64,000 nucleotides of DNA from Amphirosellinia nigrospora (Eukaryota > Ascomycota > Sordariomycetes > Xylariales > Xylariaceae): assembly GCA_004123355.1 (NCBI GenBank), contig SCHM01000008.1:367501-431500 (forward strand), in the 5' to 3' direction. The notes below the pieces were generated by a model. The model did no database searches and was not told where the DNA came from. It saw only the letters and a program-made list of their open reading frames with translations. Position 1 is the first letter of the stretch. Every line of letters begins with the position of its first letter. The translations under genes were made by a program, and so were the position numbers. This document shows positions 1-12,263 of the stretch, piece after piece.

Positions 1-761
1 TGAAAGCTTGTAGTGTGCGGACGCCAAGCAGGCGGCGAAGCCCCATTCTCATTCCCATTCCCACTGCCATTGCCAATTCCCTTCGTCGCAGTTGCTCCAG
101 CGGGGAACACCGCCGGCGCCGGCGTAGTGACGAGCAGTAGGCCGTGATTGAGCGCACTGTCGCGCGCCGTAAGGTCCGCCATAACCACATGGCCCCTCGA
201 GATGGCAGCTGTCCGCACACCTATGCGTACACGGTTGAGTATCGCGGCCTTGCGGATGAGGGCGCTCTGATGCCCGGCGCGACGGGCGCCGACGCAGTGC
301 TGTATGCGGTGCAGCACGGGCATGTTATCGCTGCTCTCGCGGATGAGGATATTGGTCGCCGGCAACGAGAACGGGTGAGAAAGCCGCGACGTCACGAGCC
401 GCAGGAGCAGGCGCCGCTTTTTCACCGATAGGTTGGCGGTTTCAGGGCCGTCGACGTCGTCGACTGCCCGAGCACGCTTCGCGGGTGTAGAACTGGGCTG
501 CCCTCCGACGCCGAACGGGCCGTGTAGTTCGGGACATGGCCTCACGTCTGATGTAGCTTCGGAGATGGGCTCGCTGCTGTGGCATGAACTCCTGGTGCTC
601 CCCTCTTGGCCCAGCATTTCTCTTCTATGTGCATGTCGGGGTGGTGAGGATGGTGAGATCGAGAAGACGGGCCGTGATGAATAATTTACTCGGCTGACTA
701 GTTCCATGTCTTGAGGATGGCGTGTATGAAGTGCACGTACCCCGAAGGGATCAAAAGACAT
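1..761 (-). CDS. Conserved fungal protein of unknown function, N-terminal part (runs off window)
   Basis: The minus-strand frame is open from an ATG at 761 to the window edge, with no stop for about 250 codons, and is GC-rich unlike the DNA upstream. The N-terminus begins MSFDPFGVRALHT and is followed by a Ser/Pro-rich low-complexity stretch. Around residues 110-135 comes the basic block KKRRLLLRLVTSRLSHPF, then LPATNI, and later LIRKAAILNRVR. From memory, this combination (basic block, TSRLS-PF, PATxI, RKAAILNR) is typical of a conserved but uncharacterised ascomycete family. No enzymatic motif is visible. A second ATG at 707 could be used, but 761 gives the better-looking N-terminus. The C-terminus is cut by the window edge. 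No frameshift is seen in the visible part. The function is unknown. Confidence 0.75.
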   Translation of the reverse strand, partial: MSFDPFGVRALHTRHPQDMELVSRVNYSSRPVFSISPSSPPRHAHRREMLGQEGSTRSSCHSSEPISEATSDVRPCPELHGPFGVGGQPSSTPAKRARAVDDVDGPETANLSVKKRRLLLRLVTSRLSHPFSLPATNILIRESSDNMPVLHRIQHCVGARRAGHQSALIRKAAILNRVRIGVRTAAISRGHVVMADLTARDSALNHGLLLVTTPAPAVFPAGATATKGIGNGSGNGNENGASPPAWRPHTTSF

Positions 762-3700
762 CTGGTGTGCGCTAAGCTCCATGATTTAAATGGCTGACCC
801 TGGTTCCTTATATGTTACGTATCCTCGGATGTAGATATTTCGGGGAGGGAATGCCCTGATCGGATCCATGTAATTTCAGGATCTAGGGAAAGTGTATCGA
901 CTACCTTAGACAACGTGGCATAGTCGATCGTGGGCCCATTGAAAGGGCGATATAGACCTACTTTAGATCTGAGATGGTATGAGGATAATATTCGGTTGTA
1001 AGTTCTCAATTCCGGAGAAGTAAAGTTTGAAATCCGTCGCATCTGAGAGCAAAGGAAGCTGCAAGGTATGACGAAGCAATATGGTAAAGAGCTGTGTTCA
1101 TGGCCTGTGGAGATTGGTACGTCGTGATACCAAGGGACGAGTCATACGGCAATAAGCCGAGATGTAAGATCTAAGCTGTGTCTAAATATGCCGGAAGACG
1201 TAGAAGCAGCCAGTGAGCCAAGAGAGGGGAGTTTAGACATTCACCCACTAAACCGAGGCGTCGTACTTGCGGGCCCGTAGTGTCCTATCTCGCCCCCAAG
1301 ATCAAAGGGAACTCGAAAAGGAGTGACCCGAATGCTCCGTACGTCGGGACCGTGGCGTCTAAGATCAACTGCTGGGCGAGTGTCTATACTGTTGGAAGAC
1401 CCGCCAGCAGTGAATCGGTAGAGGCTGTGCAAGCTTCACGGTGAGGACATCGGTGAGACACGACGTAAGCTGCACGAGGTACATATACGTCGTGAATTGG
1501 GAATGCGGGTGCTGCGTTGGTGCGAAGTCTCAATATGGTCCGATGTTCCGATGCGTAATTCCGACAGGTTTATTTCCGCAACTCGTAGACTAATACCCGC
1601 GGTCGAGTTGCGCGAGGAGTAGTGAAAAGGCGAGTATTTCATAGTAGACGTATGTGCATCTTCCAACGAGTAAGTAATCACGGGGGAGGAGCAGCGGCAG
1701 GGGTTCAACGTTCAACGTCCAACGTAGACTGGCCGGCGGGTGAAGATAAATTGGGGAAATATGGAAGGATACGGCAGCAGGGCCAGCACTAGTACATACA
1801 TACATAGTATATCCTGGAGAACCCATGCTCTCTCTCATGCAGGCCGGGATTTGCCAAGGCAATACGGCCACAGTCGCAGCTCATCAAGTGAGTTGGGAAC
1901 GATGGGCAAGGGGCCAGACCAGACAGGCCGTCATGTTCCCCAAATAAGCCCCTGACCGACCAGTCAAACGCGCAGCCTCACAACGCTGAGGAGCAGGACC
2001 CAATAAGGCACTGTCATCCCCCTCCTCCAGGCGTTCCTCGACAGTACCCAGATTTGCCTGGCACCCATCTCGGAGGCGCAGCAAGCCGACGTGTTTCCGT
2101 ACACTACACAAGCCCAGCCTCGCATATGCATGACACGTAGAGACTCCAGACAAGCAAGTTCGCCAGTCCATCCATGACGGGTGACGGGCTTATATCGCAA
2201 AGCGCGTTGCGTAGATGCGCGTCTGGACAAGACTCTTGCTGGAGACAGCAGCGGGATCAAAGCGATGATCCGGCTGTCCATCTGTACTTGCAAGTGACGC
2301 TCTACACTGTACGTGCTATAATAGTGTACACCAAGGCAGGAATTGGTGATTCACTCATGTTTGGAGCCAGGGTCAGGATTCCCTGTAATCCGGGACGCAC
2401 GTCTCCGACCGTCTCGGTTTGTCCCCGGAGTGGTTAGTGGCAGCCTGGGTAGAGCATCAGTGGGTTGGGCCCGGGCGAGGTACGTACTGGCTTGGCAGAT
2501 CTGGGGAGACGATCATCTAGAACAAAAGGAGACTAGACGAGATGCAAGTGCAGGGGTACCGATCCTTCTCGCTGCTTGTAGCATCCGACCTTAAAGAGAC
2601 CAGTACTTTGTCATCTACTTTCATGCTCGAGGAGGCAGACAGGTAGGTGTATGCTGTGCTTGGAGGTATGGAAATGGTAGACTGTCATGAGAATTAAATC
2701 GACAAAATATTATTAGGTAAGAAAAAGACCTACCTGAAAAAGGAAAAGAAACGGAAAAGAAACGGAAAAAAAAAGAAAAGAAAAAAAAGAGCCGGTGTAG
2801 GGATTGAGTTATTTCTAACCTGGGTAGTATACTGTAGGCACTACCATGGCACCAACGTCCAATGCTAACAAGCAGCTGCGCGGAACGGTGAACGTGATGT
2901 GTTTGGACACGGATCCGAAAGCTTGCCGTCAGCCGGATGCCTGTTCCATTGCAGATAGTGTACATATGCAGTCGACGTTGCCTCGACATCGGTCACGGGA
3001 CTGCACGGAAAATCTGCAAGTATATGCTAACTACGACATACCTATTACATCCCGTTCCATGTTCACACATGCACAGCTATTCCATAGCGAAGTAAAGCAG
3101 ATCAGTTCACCGCTTCGAGGCATCATTGTAAGTTATCTTCGGCATGACCGAGCGGGATTGCTTCCGTTTCCGTCGAAGCCGCAAGAACATCCTCGTACAG
3201 CATCTTTAGCAATGGAAACAAAGTCGGGGAAGCTTAAGGCCCAATTCTTCACCCACGTGTTTCTTCTTGTAGTGCAATATCAGGGAGGAACCCTACCGGC
3301 ACTAGTAAGGTTGTCAGCCCAGTCCTCGATCTCAGGAGGAGTAGTGCCAAGCCATTAACGAAATCCAACTGTACTGTACAGCTCTGCATTAGCCAGGTGG
3401 TTCTAAGATTCTACAAGGATTTTCCATGTAGTATGAGCCTTAGGTACTCAAGTCAAAAAGTTGTCGACGGCCGTACCCGCATAATATACCTTCCTCAACA
3501 CAATCAGCAAAACCGACGTAGCGTTCACAGTATCTTGCTTCATTATAACGACTAGCTCACACTACGAATAGATGGCAGTTCCTGATCACTGTGTGTGAAC
3601 AACACAGGGGGTTCACTTCCTTTTCTCCCAGGCCAAGTAACAAGGACACTTGCGGTGATCCGAACAAGACGCTATCGAGCGGCCAATATGTTATGTGCAA

Positions 3701-4624
3701 ATAAAATTCATCTACACTATCTGCTATGTCCATCAAATTTTGATGTATCAGACGGGTAGACATAATCTACTGTACAGAAAGTCCCGACTCGACACGCTTC
3801 ACAAACCCAAATGTGTCTGATGAGAGTCTCGACGCGCAAGCGCCTGGTCCAGCATCAAATAAATCAAGTAATCGATCGCCAACCATTGCGATCATACCTC
3901 GACCACCATGGGTCCGAACTCCAAGAGACTGTGAAAGGAAGAAAGAAACGATGTATTTGTGCCTCCCAAAAGTCATAAGTAATGTACAAGTCCCTACGCC
4001 GGACTCCAACCGTCATGTTTGCTTGTTCTCGTCACATCGTTCCTGTCCGAACCGCCATATAACATGTCTACTCTCGACTCACCCCATCTCTGTAACCTAA
4101 CTAACTACTTCGTTGACCATTTAACCAGTGTGTAGTCGCGAGGCCACCACCATAGTCGAGCGAAACAGGCCTGCCTCCTGCCCTGTCTTAATGCGGTGGC
4201 TATCCAACAGCTAAAGCCTCAGACCCTAAACGGGTAGTTACTTGGGCACTCAGCAGGATCAAAAAACAAATAAACAACGAAATAGGATAAAAAGGCCAGA
4301 CGTAGTCGTCGGTGATGTGGTGGAAGGTAGTTAAAGGGGTAAGTGTCATGTCTTGGCTGTCAAATGTAACTACCCTTGGGGGGCAAAGAAGCGAAATCGC
4401 CAAAAAGAAATCAGCCACCGTATTGTTTTATTCGAACCAGCATCCGCAGCCATCTCAATCGCATTGCCTTTGATACCACGATTTATTTTTATCAGACCAA
4501 GTCCACGGGGTGGTCATCTTGAGGCCTTAGATCCAAGATAGATCAGTTGAAAACTATCGGCGAGATCCCAGCCCAGGCAACAGCAAATTTCACCCGTGCT
4601 AGGCCTGTACCCCAGCGGCCAAAT
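762..4624. other. Long intergenic region, no supported gene
   Basis: These 3.9 kb are AT-rich with scattered short ORFs on both strands that show no recognisable domain, codon bias or splice structure. It lies upstream of the minus-strand gene at the window start and downstream of the Myb-like gene at 4.6 kb. A purine-rich tract (about 2737-2790, AACGGAAAAG-like units and A runs) is the only obvious low-complexity element. The longest ORF (2846-3358, +) resembles nothing I know. Confidence 0.6.
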
Positions 4625-5713
4625 TTACATTCCGTTCTTCCCCAATCGTCTCGCAACTTCTTTCTCTTTTGGACTCCTCGGATGAGTGTCGGTGCCAAGA
4701 AGAGCGCTAATACGCGTCTTATCGTAAAGGCTTTCACGATCATTGGGGCTAGGAGCGGGAGTGATTGGGGTCTGGCTTCCTCCCGAGAACATGTTTGCTT
4801 TCCATGCTTGCTCTAACACGATCGGGCTCACGCTGGAGCCGTAATCAGCAGCAATAGCACCCCAGAACGACGACCGGTGGGCCGCGTAGATAGCTTGGAG
4901 ACGAGGTATGTCGACTTGCGCTGAGGGTGGAGGCAGAGTGCAGTCGAGTCGAAGGCTAGGTGTCTGTCCTAGGGGCGAGGGCTGAGGAAACGGAGACGGA
5001 CCGAGGGATCGCGCGCTATCAGGTACGGGGGTCGGGAAACTTAGGGCTGGCGAGGTAATACCAGTAGAGAGCGTCGAGAGCGTCATCGAAGCCGGCTTTG
5101 GGAGGATGGCCGGGAGGCGTGGTGAGACGTTGTTTCCGGGCATGATTCGGGGCAGTTGGATTGGGTTCTGATAGTCAGGTGAGCTAGGCTCGTGGCTACT
5201 AGCACTTCTAGGAGGTGTCATGTCCCGAGATGGAGACTCCTGGTTCGGAGATGGGTTGATGGCCGGTAGCACCGGAGACCGCTCAGACGATGAACCAGAC
5301 GATACCGATGCCGTGCGCTTGCGGCGGTTGCTACCATGGCTCAATTGATGATAGTGAAGGCGACAAGCTAGCTCTGTCTTTTTCAGATGTGCAGCTATGT
5401 GCTTGTAAGGCATTTTTTGAAGGCGAGTCTGAAGAAGGTAGACTTCCTATTCCATGTAATTAGTACTGCTTGAATGATCACCATGCCTCGGCCTTGTTAC
5501 TTCCAACATCCCTTGATGCTAGAATCGAGGCCTTGCTGGTGCTGTTGCCCAGCCCCTCTTCCTACTTACCTCGTCTTCACTCCAAGCCCGTCCTCCTCCG
5601 GTAGACGCTAATTTTCGGTTTTTAGAAATGCCAAATTCGTGGCGGTCGACGGCATCGCTCGTTGGGATATAAGGGATGCCCTCATGTGTATTCAATTGAA
5701 TAGGTGGAGCCAT
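4625..5713 (-). CDS. Myb/SANT-like DNA-binding domain protein
   Basis: Two exons, 5713..5570 and 5446..4625, join across a 123 bp GT-AG intron (donor GTAAGT, acceptor ATAG, phase 0) to give about 321 aa. The joined exons form one Myb-like repeat at about residues 40-90: GGGRAWSEDE is continued by EVYLLQTRLQ, KMPYKHIAAHLKKTELACR and LHYHQLSHG, i.e. the W...E...L...W/Y-I-A-HL...C-R-H helix-turn-helix pattern of fungal Myb-like proteins. The rest is Ser/Pro-rich and probably disordered (residues 95-210), followed by a more ordered segment (IPRLQAIYAAHRSSFWGAIAA) and a charged C-terminus. A nuclear DNA-binding or chromatin role is inferred. The reading frame is intact. Targets are unknown. Confidence 0.85.
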
Positions 5714-8700
5714 CTTCAGATACTGTGAGAAATTCGTTACGTTGATAGATGACTGAAGACGGTGCGGCCTTTGAGAATCGAAGCGAGAATATAATGTATT
5801 GAGTTGTAAGTGCAGACCGTGCTGCTTCAGGAATCGAATGAGTTGAAATAAGTGTGTACTAGTACGAGTATCGGGTTTCCTCTGAACGTTTCGACTTGGC
5901 TATATCAACTATTGGTACCTTGGATGACTGTATGCCCTATCTGTTCGACCGTACATTCGACTGTGCGAGCGGACCCGAAGTCGTGAAACAGAAGAGAAGT
6001 TAAAGGGATAAGCCAGAACGAAATAACTGAGTATGACGGTAGGTCCGGAATACACCAATAACGCAGATGAAGGTAAGTTCAAAAGAGTGTAAGCAGCCAA
6101 GCCAGTTGGACAATGAAGGAAAGTGGTCGCCAGCTGCGAAGAAAGGAAAAGAAAGAGGACGGCGCGCAACAACGTCGTGATCAGTGCACTGGCTGTACGT
6201 AGAGTGCAAAGAAGAGTAATAGAAACAAGAGAAGGACCAGGAAAGAAGGGGAGCAGGGCGGATAATAACGATAACGCATCTGATGCTTCATCCTATCCGG
6301 ACCTCGACTCATCCAGGAACAAGGGTTGAGGTTGCTGGGGTTGGCCACCACCCACCCGTCATGCATACACTACATGAGCCCTGCTGCCGCACTTTGTTAT
6401 CAACCCTGGTAGTATGGGGTGGATGTGTCAAGATCAGAAGCACGTCCTTACGTGATCTGCCATGTCCATAATTGACTCCGTCGATGCAAAACAACAAGCC
6501 CCGGTCCAGTAGAAGAACAAGTGGGAGAGGAGATCTTCGCCAAGCACCGGACAGGGGTGCTTCTCCCTACGAAGGTGAATCAGGGCATGAGACGACACTT
6601 TGGAGGTAGCTGTCGGTATAATTCGAGACTCGTCTGGGCCAAGGCCGAAGTCTGGATAGATTAACGGGTACCACATGTCTTCTTGGGATTTTAAGGGTCA
6701 GAGAATCAAGCCAGTGTAGCTCAATTCGTTCTCCCATGTCAGGCTAGCAGCATACAGCTTACAACTTTTGTTCCTATTATGAAGCTAGGCCGCCTACCAG
6801 GGTCGAAGCGAGACAGGGCTGGCCAGGGTGGCAGACATACATTGAAACGGCATCGATGGGAACCGCTCTACTTTCTCTTGTTTCGTTCAACGCGCGGCAA
6901 ACTCCTGTCCTTGCCGTGTTTCGACAAGTGGACACAGAATGTGGGCACCGAGTTCCAGAAACGAGAGGGCCGCATAAGTGAGGGCCTGCTATCGCCTTTC
7001 GTGCCTCTTCATGTTCTACCTATCGCCGTCGATGTTTCTCGAGACATGTTACGGATCGAGGCCCCCATACGCGAAGCCATAACACTACCTAAGGTAGGTA
7101 GGTCTGCACAGGTCACAGCATCGAGTGTTTGTCGGAGAAGCAGTTCAAGTCAGGTCAGATATGGCCGTCTCGGGCTGCGCGCCAAGTCTTGCCATCTCAA
7201 CTCTCACCACGCACGTTTGCACTAGAATGCATAAGAGACACAAGGGATACCTACATTTGCGGGGTGTCGCGGATAGATGCAGATAGATGCAGAAGTAACA
7301 CGCGAGTCTCTTTGTTTTGTCGGTCTACGTGAGGTTAAAGGTCAGAGGTCAGAGGTCAGAGGTCAGAGGTTGGAGGTCGGAGGTCGGAGGTGGGTTTGAC
7401 GTCTGACGTCGCGCAGGTTTTGTGTGGGCGGTGGTGCCCACATGTTACAGAGATGCGCTTATTCAGACGACCGGGGTTACGATTGGGTCTCGGGCCTCTC
7501 CCCAGTCTCCGCCTAGTCCAGCTGCCCAGCAAACCCCTGAACTCGTCCTGGAACCCTTTTAAGAGCCCCTCGATTTCCGTTTTCGACAGCGGCTCTTCAG
7601 TGTAAATCCTTCATGAAGAACAAACAGGCCATTGACCCGCCTAATAATTTAAGGAGGTAAGAGGTAGGCATTTACATACCTCTTAGGTTACTTCTAGGCG
7701 ACCCGTTTAGAACCCGCAGCGCACCTCACCTATGTGAGGTACAGTGACAGCTCTTTACTCGGCTGGGAATCTAGGATTGGCATTCTAATTCTAGGTAATT
7801 CTCATATCCCAACTACTACCTGTAGGACTACTTGAGTAGAGAACTGTAAAGTCTAGTTGATCAGTGTCATTACCATTCGTTGAAGTCTACAAATAGTAGG
7901 AATGAGTCTTTAGAGCATGGTATAAAACGTTCTAGGAATAGGGGGACTTTACAAAACATACCGACTATATACTGATACTGCCTGCCTATGTGTATAGACG
8001 ATATACCAAGATTAAAAAAACATGAATAGTCGCGTGTTTTTACGAGCTTTGCATGCTATAGTGTAGAGCCTATCTGTCCAACCTGTTGGGTCTCGCAGGC
8101 AGGTTCCGATATCGAATAGGGATCGGTCCTTGAAACTCGCTAATCAGAGCCACCAGGAGCCGGACCTGACCAATTCCGATCAGGTAAAAAGGGTAAAAGA
8201 TAAATAAATAAATAAAAGTACATGGTAAACACCCGGAACGACTAGGCGAGCCGATGTGTTTGGCGGTAACCCTACCTACATATGACCGCACGTCATAAAT
8301 GTAATCATGAGGCCGCCGCATACACTGATAGGCGACGGTACCTAATCTATAGGCGTTCTTGACAGGTATGCAGGGTCCGAGTTACATCCGGGTGTTGCCG
8401 AAACATTTGCAGCGGCTGCTTCTGCAAGCCAAGAACGCACGAGACACGTGAATGAACACCTGGGACGAGACTAATGCACCTGTCCAGATAAGGTTGCTGG
8501 GGGGGTGCCCGAAAGGGACGTCTGTTATGCACATCGCATCGTGCTCCTCTCACATACACGAGTATAATTTGGTTCGGTTCGGGGCGCGTAGCGGCCGAGT
8601 GGCATTGGCTATTGAGGTCCCAAGGTTCAGTTTGCAAGTCAACGCCGCGCGAACTGTTTGTAATGACGCGGTTCGATGCAAGAAGTTCTCAGATCGATCC

Positions 8701-11235
8701 GCGTTGCCGTTCTCGACAATGATCGCACTGAAGATCCAGGTTCCCCGCCCACATCGCAACATTGTTGTTAATTGTTGGTTGGAAATGTCGTCCCCGTGCC
8801 CAAGAAAGTAGCCCCTCTTCTTCCCTGTCCCCATTGACTTCAAAATGCAATAGTCAACTTGCCTCTGCGCACTCACGGTAAAAGAGAATAACGTATGTTT
8901 CGGTCTTCCGCAAATGCGATACAGTTCTTTCTTAGCATCCCACCGACCTGTCTCATACCATCATAACGACGCGTAATACTTTCTCGAGCTTTGACATTTC
9001 ACGAACCCTGGATGCATCGTAGCAACGGCCGTTATATTGCCATTCTCGAGGTGTTATAGAGGATCGCTCGCCATACATATTGCAGCGCGGTTGCGGCCCT
9101 CAGAACCGAAGTTCTCAACCATCCGAACTTGCGGTACCTAGACGTCAAAGTTGGATGCTCAAGTTCGACACAGGTTGGGGAATACAATTGACCCCTGATA
9201 CCAAAACATTTCGAGGACAGGATGAACGTCTAAGCACGCAATATTACGTTGATACCTATAGAGATAGAAGTCCTTCAACAATCGATTAACCAACTAGAGG
9301 TCGATCCTTTCTAGTTTTCTATGATTATCAGTATGGCAATGATTGTTGAAGCAAGCTCAAATTAAACTAGCTATTATTTCTAGCATCTTCCGTATATTTC
9401 CCCCTACCAAGAACAAGATACTGTTTACCCACACTTGCTTGATTTGACCTATAAGTATAAGCCAGTAGGGCTTCCCGGATTCACCGAATACCATTCCTGG
9501 CGATGGATTGGACTCGCAGCTGAAATATCTAGGCTATCGATACACCGGGAAAGGTAGACCTGACATATTACACATACACGTATACGTATATATGTACATG
9601 TTCCACAGGGCTGAGCTGTAGTGTATGGCTACCAGGTTGACGGGAGTCGCAACATTCAAACCAAGCGGGGCCGATCCCAATCCAAGTGACCGAATCCGTG
9701 CGCATTCATGTAACAGAAATCTCGATCCCCACTGCACCGGGTGGTCAGCAGAGCCGGGCGATACTCAAAACCGCATTCCGACCGATCTGCGACTCTGTCC
9801 GTTTCATATCCTCACTTTTGAAAACAGCTTACCTTACCCAACCTAAAAGAACAGAACAGACACCTGGAGATGATAGCGAGGGAACATATAGTAAATATCG
9901 CAAAGCACCCAACCAGCCAAGATCACTACTCAGCATAGGTCGATACTTCTATCTACTGCATAGACATAGCTACCATAACTACGTATGTGCAAATGTATAT
10001 TGCCTCAATATTTGACCGTAATCAACTAGCGACGGCAAAGCTAGCCTGAAATTGTGTGTATTTTGACATTGCAAGTGAATGAGTGAACCCGGGGTGGCGA
10101 CCAGACACCTGGCTGTTTCGTATCACACCGACGAAAGCTCAGCCCGCTTTGAAACTATAGCAACGAAACTGTTCGTCTTATATCGGTTTCCGCAATGCGA
10201 GAACACAGGCAGATTATCACCCTCAAATTTTTAATTTTTATTTGGTTTTAGATTTTTTGTAGTATTTACTTGTTATAGCTCTTACGACCCCGGCGCAACA
10301 TCTATAGCAGCTCTACGTCAAGTTGAATTCTTATTTACCATCACACATTTTGGGAGTTGCTGCTAGGGATGACCGCAACACCCATGGATTAGATTTAGAC
10401 GAAGATTACATACCAACAACCACTATTAACATTCCACGCCTAGCCAGGGACATGAATGGGTGCCGTCCGTTTAACCCAACGTCTTTCACTTATTCGGTAG
10501 GGACGATGATGATAACCGAGCACAAAACAACCATCTTGGGTCTGCCACAATAGGCCAGTCGACCGAGCATTGCGGAAATTCCCGTATTGCCTGAAACCTA
10601 TATTTGTGGCGGCTTTTGGATTAGTGATTTCTGTTTTTAACGTTTTGACAACCTTGGTTTTGTGTAGGTCGCTGTACGAGACAATATTGTTGGGACTCTA
10701 GGCCGCCACTTCAATCCCCTACACTTAACCCAATACATTCGGCACATCTATTAATTCCCACAGCTTCAATCCAAAAGAAGTACACTAGCTCTGTTGTCAT
10801 CTACTACATATAACAGCAATTGAGACGGGTTTTCTAGTTAAACGGGTGGTTGTGCACGTGTGCAATTTGCTGCCCGTTTTCAGACACATATGGCAGAAAA
10901 TCAGGGGCTAAATAGGATAAAGCAGCTTATTTCGTCCGTCAAAAGCCGATGCACAACGTATGGAAGAGAAGGATATGTTGCGAAACTACTCTCGTTATTT
11001 TAAAATCTAATAGAGCATGTTTTAAGGATATATTTGCTCCGTTGTACGGTTGCGTGGGTCGAGCGGTGTATTCATCACTACCTCGAGGAGGGCAATGATG
11101 CGACGGCAGGGGGGCACTAAGAAGGGTCAAAGGCACATTAAACATTTAAAGCTTAAGTGGGGATCTATGGACAGACTATGGAGGGGCAAGGAGGGGTAGA
11201 TTGGGCCCACTCAAACCGGCGCTCGTTTCTTTTGG
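5714..11235. other. Gene-poor AT-rich stretch
   Basis: About 5.5 kb contains only short ORFs without recognisable domains. The longest (6779-7225, +, 148 codons; 8550-8876, -) have no family signature, no splice consensus linking them, and no supporting neighbours. It holds a heptamer minisatellite at 7340-7393 (listed separately) and a locally AT-rich block (7660-8340). I see nothing else I can defend as a gene. Confidence 0.55.
7340..7393. repeat. Heptamer minisatellite (GGTCAGA)n
   Basis: Seven to eight tandem copies of a 7 bp unit are visible: GGTCAGA four times, then drifting to GGTTGGA and GGTCGGA, ending GGTGGG. It lies in non-coding DNA. The change from CAGA to CGGA in consecutive copies shows point drift after expansion. 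Confidence 0.9.
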
Positions 11236-12263
11236 TCTATTATAGATTATTTCACAACGCGAACACGTAAACCTCGACACGCAAGCACCGTGGCCACGTC
11301 GGCGCCGGCCATGGCGGCTTCGGCTAGCACAGAAAGCACCCCGGCCAGACCCCGGCGGTTGCGGTATGGCTGGTGATCAGGTAAGGAAACGACATTTCGA
11401 TCGATCAGTCAAATAATCAATTTCCAATACTTGGATCGTCAGTGTTGGAAGTTGATCCCCGAATCGATTCGCGTGGCAGCATCACCACCTACAACGGAGC
11501 CACCAATGGAAAACCATAGTCAATCTTGACAAGGTACAAACACCCCGACTTGTTGTCGCGACACTCGACTTACATTACTATCACCACTCAGACTAATGCA
11601 AATCTCCCAGCTCCTCTCCCCTCCCCCGAGGACGTGTGCGAGAAATACGTCTCTAGCGAAGCAAAAGACACCGCCCGTGATCGGCCTATTGAACCTCCGC
11701 CACTCCAAATTGCCGAGCAAGGGGCGCATCCCCGAGTTCCCGGTTGTCATCCGCGCCAGATACGTCAGCAAACTAGCGAAAGCCAATATCATAGAAGCCA
11801 GTGGTATTATCGAATTAATAGCTTGCATATCGTTTAACGGTGTCCAAGGCGGTTCAAGGCAGTACCACAGAAGGCGCACAGGGACAGGCGATATATCCTA
11901 AAATCACCAGTCGATCATGGTCTCGAACCAACCTTTTCCGAGAACGAGTCGCTTAAACGAGATACAGCCCCATTATAACCTGTCGCGGTCGATTTTACCG
12001 CCACGAGCCGCAACAAACAAAACTGCGCAGTTCCGCCCGATGAACCCAGATTGCGCTCGAGGTTGGATCATCCATCCCTCTCAACTTAGGAGTGGCGGTC
12101 CGTCAATGACGAACACAGCGCCAGTGAAGCTCGCTATGGTCACGATTTTACTCAGACCAAACCCTCGATCCGGGGAGACGATGGCATTCGGCTTTTGACT
12201 CCTTCGTGTTTCGCGGCTTGTCGGAACCAAGCTTGGAGCTTGGGCTATTTGCGCATCGCTCAT
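11236..12263 (-). pseudogene. Possible relic of an integral membrane protein gene
   Basis: Weak call. The minus strand carries three frame-broken segments that look protein-like. An N-terminal piece from an ATG at 12263 ends in a hydrophobic segment TIASFTGAVFVIDGPPLLS. A second hydrophobic piece is INSIIPLASMILAFASLLTY (about 11820-11760) with a downstream GNLEWRRF. A short GC-rich piece near 11400-11240 reads RRGLAGVLSVLAEAA before a stop. The VIDGPxLL string is reminiscent of large fungal multipass membrane proteins of unknown function. Several stops lie between the pieces, more than one or two missing bases explain, so decay is likelier than sequencing error. It could also be chance. Confidence 0.25.

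Noticed and set aside
2846-3358. 170-codon plus-strand ORF
   Set aside because: It has no recognisable domain, no splice structure and no coding-like composition.
6779-7225. 148-codon plus-strand ORF
   Set aside because: It has no family signature, an irregular composition and no supporting context, so it is not distinguishable from a chance ORF.
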